From Prevotella sp. CAG:924 (GTDB lineage Bacteria; Bacteroidota; Bacteroidia; Bacteroidales; Bacteroidaceae): a stretch of DNA of 20,665 nt. Position numbers and translations under genes: made by a program. Location: contig HF988453.1 in the NCBI GenBank assembly GCA_000431975.1, positions 1 to 20,665 of the forward strand, given 5' to 3'. Under the pieces are notes generated by a model. That model was given only the letters and a program-made list of their open reading frames with translations, did no database searches and was not told where the DNA came from. Positions 15,023 to 20,665 of this stretch are shown here, one piece after another; positions within the stretch are counted from its first letter, which is position 1; the number at the start of each line of letters is the position of its first letter.

Positions 15023-16549
15023 TTAATCATCTTCGAATGTGCGGCTGCCTTTCTTGCCGCCCTTGTCGAAACGCCGGCGTCCGTAGTTGCCCTCGTTGGC
15101 GAAGCGGCGGTCGCCGTCCTTGCGTCCGTATGCGCCGGCACGGCGGTCGCCCTTTCCCTTGCCGGCCTCACGGCCCTTGTAGGGCTTGCGGTCACGATAG
15201 GAGCGGTCCTCGCGGTCGCGCCGGTTGTCCTTCTTCCGTCCCATGGACAGCTCGAGGTCGTGCTTATGGAAGGTGAAGGTGCGGATGTCGCCCTCCTCGT
15301 TGGAGGCCTCATCCTCGAGACGCTGCTTGAACTCGCGGTTCTTCTTGAAGCGGTGCTTCTGCGCCATCTCGCGCTTCTCCTCCTCGGTCTTCACGATGCC
15401 GCCCTCCTGGCGGAAGACGTTCATCTTGCCCTCGAACATGGCGTACTTGCGGAACTCGCACTCCAGGGATCCGTTGTAGACGGGGATCTTGATCGAAGGC
15501 TTCAGGCCGATCTGCTCGAAGCACTCCTCGCGGTAGCTGAGAATCCATGCGTCATTGCCGCCGAAGGCATGCTTCAGACGCTCGCCGATCATGCGGTAGG
15601 TGGCCAGCAGGTTGGGCGTGGAGATGCGCTCGCCATAGGGAGGATTCATCACGATGATGCTCTTCTCCGCGGGCTTCTGGAAGTCCTTGAAGTCCTGCTG
15701 CTCGACGGTGATGTCCTTCGACAGGCCGGCGGCCTTGATGTTCAGGCGCGCGGTGTTGACCGCCTTCATGTCTACGTCGTAGCCATAGATGTGGTGGGTG
15801 AACTCGCGCTCCTGCGAGTCGTCGTTATAGATGGAGTCGAAGAGCTCCTGATCGAAGTCGGGCCACTTCTCGAAGGCGAACTCCTTGCGGAAGACGCCCG
15901 GCGAGATGTTGCGGGCGATGAGGGCGGCCTCAATGAGGATCGTGCCCGATCCGCACATGGGATCGATGAAGTCGCAGTCGCCCTTCCAGCCGGTCATGAG
16001 GATCATGCCGGCGGCGAGCACCTCGTTGAGCGGCGCCTCGACAGTGTCCTGGCGGTAGCCGCGGCGGTGCAGGCTCTCGCCGCTCGAGTCGAGGCAGAGC
16101 GTGGCGTCGTACTCGGCGATATGGATATGCAGCCGGATGTCGGGATTGCTGATGGAAATGTTCGGACGCTCGCCGGTCTTCTCGCGGAACTGGTCGACGA
16201 TGGCATCCTTCACCTTATAAGTGACAAAACGTGAGTTGCGGAACTCGTCAGAATAGACCACGGAGTCGACGGAGAAGGTCTTGCCCTTCTGGATATACTG
16301 ACTCCAGTCTACTTTCTTCACTTCCTCATACACCTCTTCGGCAGAGCGGGCCTTGAAGTGCTTGATCGGTTTAAGAATACGGATAGCCGTGTGAAGTTGG
16401 AAATTGGCACGGTACATCATCTCCTTGTCTCCGGTGAACGATACCATGCGGCGGCCAATCTGTACATTGTTTGCACCCAGCTGGGTGAGCTCCTGTGCCA
16501 GGACGGGCTCCAGGCCCATAAACGTCTTGGCGATGAGTTCAAATTCCAT
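15023..16549 (-). CDS. THUMP-domain SAM-dependent RNA methyltransferase (RlmL-type)
   Basis: This cytoplasmic protein is related to the enzyme that methylates the N2 of a 23S rRNA guanine (RlmL N-terminal half). From the chosen start it has 508 residues: a ferredoxin-like/THUMP RNA-binding part (about 1-165), the SAM-binding motif DFIDPMCGSGT (about 193-203), and the catalytic NPPYGERI (302-309). After about residue 380 follows a 125-residue tail rich in Lys, Arg, Asp and Gly, unusually long for the core enzyme. The ATG at 16549 gives the family-like start MEFELIAKTFMGLE. In-frame ATGs at 16588 and 16612 are possible; the last has AAGGA seven bases upstream overlapping the cysE stop, but the intervening stretch is AT-rich like a leader. 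Confidence 0.9.
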   Translation of the reverse strand: MEFELIAKTFMGLEPVLAQELTQLGANNVQIGRRMVSFTGDKEMMYRANFQLHTAIRILKPIKHFKARSAEEVYEEVKKVDWSQYIQKGKTFSVDSVVYSDEFRNSRFVTYKVKDAIVDQFREKTGERPNISISNPDIRLHIHIAEYDATLCLDSSGESLHRRGYRQDTVEAPLNEVLAAGMILMTGWKGDCDFIDPMCGSGTILIEAALIARNISPGVFRKEFAFEKWPDFDQELFDSIYNDDSQEREFTHHIYGYDVDMKAVNTARLNIKAAGLSKDITVEQQDFKDFQKPAEKSIIVMNPPYGERISTPNLLATYRMIGERLKHAFGGNDAWILSYREECFEQIGLKPSIKIPVYNGSLECEFRKYAMFEGKMNVFRQEGGIVKTEEEKREMAQKHRFKKNREFKQRLEDEASNEEGDIRTFTFHKHDLELSMGRKKDNRRDREDRSYRDRKPYKGREAGKGKGDRRAGAYGRKDGDRRFANEGNYGRRRFDKGGKKGSRTFEDD

Positions 16550-16622
16550 TTCTTTATCTAAATTATTATATTCTGTGTTCTTATCCATCTTGCTGTTCCA
16601 TCCAAGGGGCATGGAACCGTCC

Positions 16623-17519
16623 TTATTTTTGTTTGTTGTAGATATGCGTCTCCGGCGCCATGTCGTCCATCACCCATGTGTTGGCCCCTACGATGCAGCC
16701 GCGTCCGATGGTGATGCGTCCGAGCACCGTGGCATTGGCGTAGATCACCACATTGTCCTCGATGATCGGGTGGCGGGGGATGCCCTTGATGGGATTGCCG
16801 TTAGCGTCGAGGGGGAAGCTCTTGGCGCCGAGGGTGACACCCTGATAGAGCTTCACGTTGTCGCCGATGACACACGTAGCCCCGATGACGACGCCCGTGC
16901 CATGGTCGATGGTGAAGTAACGGCCGATCTCCGCTCCGGGATGGATGTCGATGCCCGTCTCCGAATGGGCCATCTCCGTCATCATCCGGGGAATGAGGGG
17001 TACGCCCATCTTAAAGAGCTCATGGGCAATGCGGAAAATCGTCAGGGTCTTGATAACAGGGTAGCACGAGAGTATCTCGGCAAAGCTCTCCGCCGCCGGA
17101 TCGCCATTGTAGGCTGCCGTGACATCGGTGGCAAGGATCCTGCGCAGGTCGGGCAAGCGCCTGACAAGGCACGTGGCGATCTCCTCGGCATGCTCGCGCT
17201 GCCGCTCGCGGTTGCAGTCGCCCTCACAGCTGTCGCAATGGAAGCAGAGGCCGGCCAGCACCTGGTCGGCAAGCAGCTCATGCAGCCGTTCCACCTCCAC
17301 TCCGATCTGATAGACGAGGGTAGAGACATGGATCTGCGACTTTCCAAAATAGCCGGGAAAGAGGATGGACCTGGAGAGCTGAATGATCTCCCGCAGCGTC
17401 TCGGTAGACGGCAGAGGATAGCCTTCGCGGTGCTGATGGAACAGCCCTTTGAGCGACTCCGGCCGCGACAACTCGGCCACGGTGTCGGCCAGCGCACACG
17501 TCTTAGTGGGGATACTCAT
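16623..17519 (-). CDS. cysE: Serine O-acetyltransferase (CysE/EpsC type)
   Basis: CysE acetylates L-serine with acetyl-CoA, the first step of cysteine synthesis from serine, in the cytoplasm. The 298-residue protein has an alpha-helical N-terminal domain and a C-terminal left-handed beta-helix of hexapeptide repeats. The catalytic pair is visible as Asp191 in GIDIHPGA and His206 in TIDHGTG, with the same 15-residue spacing as in E. coli CysE. The segment QGVTLGAKSF (226-235) and the following loop suit acetyl-CoA binding. Odd for the family is a cysteine cluster C92-x2-C95-x2-C98-x3-C102 in the helical domain. A TAnnTTTG element lies about 30 bases upstream of the start. The gene appears to head the long transcript that ends after znuC. 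Confidence 0.94.
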   Translation of the reverse strand: MSIPTKTCALADTVAELSRPESLKGLFHQHREGYPLPSTETLREIIQLSRSILFPGYFGKSQIHVSTLVYQIGVEVERLHELLADQVLAGLCFHCDSCEGDCNRERQREHAEEIATCLVRRLPDLRRILATDVTAAYNGDPAAESFAEILSCYPVIKTLTIFRIAHELFKMGVPLIPRMMTEMAHSETGIDIHPGAEIGRYFTIDHGTGVVIGATCVIGDNVKLYQGVTLGAKSFPLDANGNPIKGIPRHPIIEDNVVIYANATVLGRITIGRGCIVGANTWVMDDMAPETHIYNKQK

Positions 17520-17546
17520 AGTGGTGTATCAGAAATTTCTAGTCTG

Positions 17547-17554
17547 CAAAGTTA
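17547..17554 (-). promoter_or_regulatory. Promoter-like -7 element (TAACTTTG) for cysE
   Basis: The minus strand reads TAACTTTG at 17554-17547, matching TAnnTTTG, with an AT-rich region upstream but no exact TTTG -33 box. It lies 28 bases upstream of the cysE ATG, in the 248-base gap shared with the divergent sigma-factor gene. The rest of that gap holds no gene. Confidence 0.5.
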
Positions 17555-17661
17555 CAAAAGAAAAATGGAAATGTGCAGAAAAACACGAGGTTTTTGTCGG
17601 GAAAGATAAAGATGGGAAACGTTAAATTTGAAGCAGAAAAACAGAATTATCTGTTAAAAAC

Positions 17662-17692
17662 TTGGCGGGTTGTGTATTAATTATTAATTTTG
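17662..17692 (+). promoter_or_regulatory. Bacteroidota-type promoter for the sigma-factor gene
   Basis: TTG at 17662-17664 is followed after exactly 20 bases by TAATTTTG at 17685-17692, close to the Bacteroidota primary-sigma consensus. Transcription would start near 17699, giving a leader of about 70 bases before the ATG at 17768. Confidence 0.65.
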
Positions 17693-17767
17693 CGCATACA
17701 AAAGCAATAATTCACCAAACATTTTGCCTATCGATAGATTTCTACTTCAGTAAAAACAGTAACACTT

Positions 17768-18364
17768 ATGAAAAAACTCGTAGAGATGACCGACGAAGAG
17801 TTGGCCGTAAGCTACATGAATGGGAATAATCAGGCATTCGATTTATTGCTTTCGCGCAATCAGTCGAAGATATTCGCGTATATTCTTCTCGTCTTCCACA
17901 ATGAGGACATTGCTAATGATATCTTCCAGAATATCTTCGTAAAAATCATTATCCGCCTCCAGCACCGCCAGTATTCTCCTACGGGCAAGTTCGCAGCGTG
18001 GTGCATGCGCATTGCCCACAATGAAATGATGGACTGGTTTCGCGGTCAGCGCACCAGCCGTCTGATCGATCCGCTGGACGACTGCAACATGAGCAAGGTG
18101 CTGTCGTCGTCCATGATCAGCTCGAGCCGTGAGAGTGAGGTGGTGAACTGTCAGGTGCTGTCCGATGTGAAGCGTCTGATGTACGCCCTCCCTGCGCCCC
18201 AGCGCGAGGTGGTGTATATGCGTTACTACCAGAACATGTCGTTCAAGGAGATCGCCGAGGCCACCGACGTGAGCATCAACACCGCTCTCGGCCGCATGCG
18301 CTATGCCATCATCAACATGAGACGGCTCGCACAGCAGCACGACGTGAGACTGGCGCTGGAATGA
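17768..18364 (+). CDS. ECF-type RNA polymerase sigma factor
   Basis: This 198-residue protein directs RNA polymerase to a specific promoter set. Region 2 covers about residues 20-100, with the core-binding and -10 recognition segments AFDLLLSRNQSKIFAYI and GKFAAWCMRIAHNEMMDWFR. Region 4 covers about 130-190, with LPAPQREVVYMRYYQNMSFKEIAE and the helix-turn-helix TDVSINTALGRMRYAI. There is no region 3 and no C-terminal extension, as usual for extracytoplasmic-function sigmas. No anti-sigma factor, TonB receptor or two-component gene lies beside it, so its control is not evident. It is the only plus-strand gene in the window and has a good housekeeping-type promoter. Its stop lies 53 bases from the convergent rpe stop. 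Confidence 0.93.
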   Translation: MKKLVEMTDEELAVSYMNGNNQAFDLLLSRNQSKIFAYILLVFHNEDIANDIFQNIFVKIIIRLQHRQYSPTGKFAAWCMRIAHNEMMDWFRGQRTSRLIDPLDDCNMSKVLSSSMISSSRESEVVNCQVLSDVKRLMYALPAPQREVVYMRYYQNMSFKEIAEATDVSINTALGRMRYAIINMRRLAQQHDVRLALE

Positions 18365-18406
18365 CGGACGCGACAGGGAACGACGCCCTGCCGCTAAATG
18401 ATGCTA

Positions 18407-18452
18407 TTCTATCCCTTTCAGACCTTCGATTCTATTCCTTTCAGACCTTTGA
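18407..18452. repeat. 23-bp perfect-length tandem duplication at the rpe 3' end
   Basis: Bases 18407-18429 and 18430-18452 are directly adjacent copies of the same 23-bp sequence, differing only at 18413/18436 and 18427/18450. Because 23 is not a multiple of three, the second copy in the direction of transcription is read in another frame and supplies the rpe stop codon (18420-18418). Confidence 0.9.
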
Positions 18453-19086
18453 TGACAGCGAGCGGGTCACTGCTCTTGAAGATGTAGCTGCCGCTGACAA
18501 GAACGTCGACACCGGCAGCGACAAGACGGGGAGCCGTCTCCGCATTGACACCACCATCCACCTCTATGAGGGCATCGCTGCCTGACTGATCGATCAGCTG
18601 GCGGAGCTGGCCCACCTTACGGATGGTGTTCTCGATGAATTTCTGGCCGCCGAAGCCGGGATTGACGCTCATGAGCAGTACCAGATCGAGCTGATCGATG
18701 ACATTCTCGAGCATGCAGACAGGCGTCGACGGATTGAGCGTGACACCCGCCTTCATGCCGGCGTCATGGATGGCACGTATCGTACGGTCGAGATGCGTGC
18801 ATGCCTCATAGTGTACATTCATGATCGTCGCTCCGGCTGCACGGGTCTGTTCGATGTAGCGCTCCGGCTGCACGATCATCAGATGTACGTCGAGAGGCTT
18901 GCGGCAGATGGCATGGACGGCCCTGATCACAGGGAATCCGAAAGAGATATTGGGCACAAAGACCCCGTCCATCACATCCATGTGGAGCCAGTCCGCCTCA
19001 CTCCGGTTGATCATGTCGATGTCACGATCCAGCCGCGTGAAGTCGGCCGCGAGAAGGGAAGGGGATACGAGGATATTTCTTGTCAT
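18418..19086 (-). CDS. rpe: Ribulose-phosphate 3-epimerase
   Basis: Rpe interconverts ribulose 5-phosphate and xylulose 5-phosphate in the pentose phosphate pathway. The 222-residue TIM-barrel protein shows the family motifs: SPSLLAADF (8-16), LHMDVMDGVFVPN (34-46) with the metal ligand and catalytic Asp37, His68 in VHLM, MSVNPGFGGQKFI (139-151), and Asp177 in EVDGGVN. The ATG at 19086 is chosen because it overlaps the stop codon of the upstream 39-residue gene (TGATG) and gives the typical MTRNILVSPSLL start; a TTG nine bases earlier is less likely. The last residues (KGLKGIESKV) are encoded across a tandem duplication that shifts frame at the end of the gene. The catalytic core is intact, so activity should be unaffected. 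Confidence 0.95.
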   Translation of the reverse strand: MTRNILVSPSLLAADFTRLDRDIDMINRSEADWLHMDVMDGVFVPNISFGFPVIRAVHAICRKPLDVHLMIVQPERYIEQTRAAGATIMNVHYEACTHLDRTIRAIHDAGMKAGVTLNPSTPVCMLENVIDQLDLVLLMSVNPGFGGQKFIENTIRKVGQLRQLIDQSGSDALIEVDGGVNAETAPRLVAAGVDVLVSGSYIFKSSDPLAVIKGLKGIESKV

Positions 19087-19205
19087 CAATTCCAATATTC
19101 AATAGTTTGTTCTTTCTTTGCCACACGGTAGGTATGAGCGAACCGCTTGATCGCCTGCAGCGTCTGGTCGGAGGGACGCGCCTCATCAGGAGTAAAGATC
19201 ATCAT
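19086..19205 (-). CDS. Small 39-residue protein coupled to rpe
   Basis: A minus-strand frame from ATG 19205-19203 to TGA 19088-19086 encodes 39 residues, beginning MMIFTPDEARPSDQTLQAI and ending EYWN. Its stop overlaps the rpe ATG by one base (TGATG), and its GC-rich codon use is like that of neighbouring genes. It has no signal peptide or membrane segment. It looks like a short amphipathic helical protein (PSDQTLQAIKRFAHTYRVAKK) with a basic C-terminal half. A second ATG at 19202 is an alternative start. No function can be assigned. It could be a leader peptide coupling translation of rpe or a small conserved protein. It is short enough that automated gene callers may omit it. Confidence 0.7.
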   Translation of the reverse strand: MMIFTPDEARPSDQTLQAIKRFAHTYRVAKKEQTIEYWN

Positions 19206-19215
19206 AGGCGTTTTA

Positions 19216-19276
19216 ATTTTCTGTTACTGTAATTGAAACGCACCGGCAGATGCTTTATTATATAGAAACAGAAAAT
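19216..19276. repeat. 10-bp perfect inverted repeat between DUF554 and the small gene
   Basis: Bases 19216-19225 are the exact reverse complement of 19267-19276 (core TTTTCTGTT / AACAGAAAA), separated by 41 bases. The repeat nearly spans the 74-base gap between the DUF554 stop and the small protein start. No T-run follows on the minus strand, so it is not a standard terminator. It could be a leader structure or paired binding sites. Confidence 0.55.
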
Positions 19277-19279
19277 AAA

Positions 19280-19981
19280 TTATATCAACGCCATAATCAG
19301 GTACCAGACGACGGGGACGAGCAGCGACGGGAGGAAATTGAGCGTCTTGCAGTCTTTCAGCTGGAGGAGCGCGAGGCCCGACGCGGTGATGAGCAGGCCT
19401 CCGATGATCAGCAGCTCGGCCATGAGGGCATTGCTGATGGCCGTGCTCGAGATCCTCGCTATCAGATAGAACATGCCCTGCCAGCAGAAGAGGACGGGCG
19501 CGGCAAGGATCATGCCGATGCCGTAGGTGGAGGCAAAGACCGTCGAGCTGACGAAGTCGAGCGTCGCATTGGTATATAGAAAGGTATTGTCGCCTTTCAG
19601 TGCACTGATCACCGGACCGAGCATCGACAGCGGACCGATGCAATAGAGCAGGATGGCCGTCGAGAGGCCCTCGCCCAGCCGGCTGCCGTTGCCCGACTGA
19701 TCCTTCTTATGGCTGTGACGGTCGACGGCGCGCTTGAACCGTCCGTCGATGTCGAGCCATGTCCCCACGATGCCACCCAAGGCGATCGACACGATGAAGA
19801 GCACGGGATAGCGGCTCTCACCCAAATGGGTGAGGGTGGCGTTCAGGCCGATGGCCAGCGAGGCCAGGCCCAGGCCGGTGTAAAGGGTCTGCTTGTACTG
19901 CTCGCGGATGCCACGGTGGAGCAACGTGCCTACGATGGTACCCACGATGATGCAGCAGGTGTTGACAATCGTACCTACCAT
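19280..19981 (-). CDS. DUF554 family membrane protein
   Basis: This 233-residue inner-membrane protein matches the DUF554 (YdfK/YqgA-like) family, whose function is unknown. It has about seven hydrophobic segments, opening with MVGTIVNTCCIIVGTIVGTLL. The family-typical stretches GLGLASLAIGL, GGIVGTWLDID and FVSSTVFASTYGIGM are present. A polar insert (about residues 82-101, KRAVDRHSHKKDQ) separates the two halves. The ATG at 19981 overlaps the stop of the riboflavin synthase gene by one base (TGATG), which supports it over the TTG one codon upstream. Coupling to riboflavin synthase is clear from the sequence, but nothing in the protein explains it. Confidence 0.9.
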   Translation of the reverse strand: MVGTIVNTCCIIVGTIVGTLLHRGIREQYKQTLYTGLGLASLAIGLNATLTHLGESRYPVLFIVSIALGGIVGTWLDIDGRFKRAVDRHSHKKDQSGNGSRLGEGLSTAILLYCIGPLSMLGPVISALKGDNTFLYTNATLDFVSSTVFASTYGIGMILAAPVLFCWQGMFYLIARISSTAISNALMAELLIIGGLLITASGLALLQLKDCKTLNFLPSLLVPVVWYLIMALI

Positions 19982-20586
19982 CAATCCTCAAAATGACGGA
20001 GACGGGCCAGGTACTTGCCCAGGATGTCAAACTCGATGTTCACCACTGAGCCGACCTTTATGTCGCAGAAGTTGGTGTGCTCGCGCGTGTAGGGGATGAT
20101 GGCGACGGTGAAGGTGTCGTCGGTAGGACGGCAGACGGTCAGCGACACGCCGTTGACGGTCACCGAGCCCTTGTCGACCGTGAAATAGCCGCGGCGGGCC
20201 ATCTCCTTGTCGGCCTTGTACTGGAAGGTGAAGTAGGTAGAGCCGTCGGCATCTTCCATGTTGACGCACGTGGCCGTCTCGTCGACATGACCCTGTACGA
20301 TATGACCGTCGAGGTGTCCCTCGAGCTTCATCGACCGTTCGACGTTCACATGATCGCCCACGGACAGCTGTCCGAGGTTGGAGCGGTCGAGCGTTTCCTT
20401 CATCGCCGTCACGGTGTACTCGTCTCCCTGGATGTCGACAACTGTCAGGCAGACGCCGTTATGGGCGATGCTCTGGTCGATCTTCAGCTCCTGCGTGAAA
20501 GCGCAACGCAGCGTGAAGTCAATATTCTCCTGATATTTGCGGATGGCCGTCACGGTGGCCATTCCTTCTACGATTCCACTAAACAT
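19981..20586 (-). CDS. ribE: Riboflavin synthase, alpha subunit
   Basis: This cytoplasmic enzyme converts two molecules of 6,7-dimethyl-8-ribityllumazine into riboflavin, the last step of vitamin B2 synthesis. The 201-residue protein starts with the signature MFSGIVEGMA and contains two lumazine-binding repeats of about 95 residues. The matching segments are NGVCLTV (43-49) and NGVSLTV (145-151). The first repeat also has the conserved GHIVQGHVD (94-102) at its end. Length is normal. No other riboflavin gene is nearby, and the 79-base upstream stretch is too short to judge for an FMN riboswitch. AAAGGA lies about 10 bases upstream of the ATG. DUF554 is coupled downstream. The gene is sometimes called ribC. 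Confidence 0.96.
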   Translation of the reverse strand: MFSGIVEGMATVTAIRKYQENIDFTLRCAFTQELKIDQSIAHNGVCLTVVDIQGDEYTVTAMKETLDRSNLGQLSVGDHVNVERSMKLEGHLDGHIVQGHVDETATCVNMEDADGSTYFTFQYKADKEMARRGYFTVDKGSVTVNGVSLTVCRPTDDTFTVAIIPYTREHTNFCDIKVGSVVNIEFDILGKYLARLRHFED

Positions 20587-20665
20587 CTTATTTATTCCTT
20601 TATGATATGTCTTTAATTATAAGGTCATTAGAATCGGGTAGGAGGTAAATGCTAATCATAAAAGG

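Noticed and set aside
15007..15312. N-terminal extension of about 100 residues on DPP IV
   Set aside because: It lies almost wholly within the 3' end of the methyltransferase gene, is low-complexity, and would bury the clear signal peptide starting at 15006.
18374..18390. Hairpin (CAGGG/CCCTG) between the convergent sigma-factor and rpe genes, considered as a bidirectional terminator
   Set aside because: The stem has only 5 bp and no T-run follows on either strand.
18361..18585. A 74-codon plus-strand frame starting at the ATGA that ends the sigma-factor gene
   Set aside because: The overlap is tempting as coupling, but most of it is antisense to rpe and it has no recognisable features.
441..20586. 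A new defence, phage or mobile system
   Set aside because: No integrase, transposase, nuclease, toxin-antitoxin, reverse transcriptase or CRISPR-like repeat was found. The genes are housekeeping or membrane functions in uniform composition.
20600..20665. A minus-strand frame open from the right edge to a TAA at 20602-20600 (21 codons), possibly the end of an upstream gene
   Set aside because: It is too short and AT-rich to separate from chance, with no recognisable motif. It could be a gene end if the sequence continued.

Overview
The window looks like a chromosomal segment of a Bacteroidota bacterium, most likely a GC-rich member of the Prevotellaceae. The inference rests on gene content (a DUF2723 membrane glycosyltransferase-family protein, secreted DPP IV beside an S37-type peptidase, a GluP/FucP-like sugar permease), on promoter-like TAnnTTTG elements, and on leaders without clear Shine-Dalgarno sites. 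Almost every gene lies on the minus strand. I saw no tRNA, rRNA, CRISPR array, insertion sequence, prophage or integrase. The region is mostly housekeeping, with several oddities of gene structure.

Layout, left to right. 1-440: probable 5' end of a minus-strand gene leaving the window, a long hairpin-rich leader, and a terminator. 441-1763: sugar permease. 1908-3539: polysaccharide deacetylase followed by queG. 3638-6976: the large DUF2723 protein with its own promoter. 7146-17554: a run of eight closely packed minus-strand genes, from a promoter-like element upstream of cysE to a terminator after the zinc-type ABC ATPase. Its order in transcription is cysE, a THUMP RNA methyltransferase, DPP IV, an S37-type tripeptidyl aminopeptidase, purD, an unrecognised membrane protein, a DedA-ZnuA fusion, and znuC. 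17768-18364: the only plus-strand gene, an orphan ECF-type sigma factor divergent from cysE. 18418-20586: riboflavin synthase, a DUF554 membrane protein, a 39-residue small protein and rpe.

Many minus-strand neighbours overlap by 1-4 bases at TGATG, TAATG or ATGA junctions. This suggests translational coupling and also fixes several start codons.

The most unusual feature is the 429-residue gene at 7902-9191. A complete YqaA/DedA-type membrane domain runs in one frame into a ZnuA-like metal-binding protein, and the last DedA helix appears to double as the lipoprotein signal and lipobox. Its ATPase follows directly, but no permease gene is present. Other points of interest are the 39-residue protein coupled to rpe, a 23-bp tandem duplication across the rpe stop codon, a four-cysteine motif in CysE, and a long basic tail on the RNA methyltransferase.
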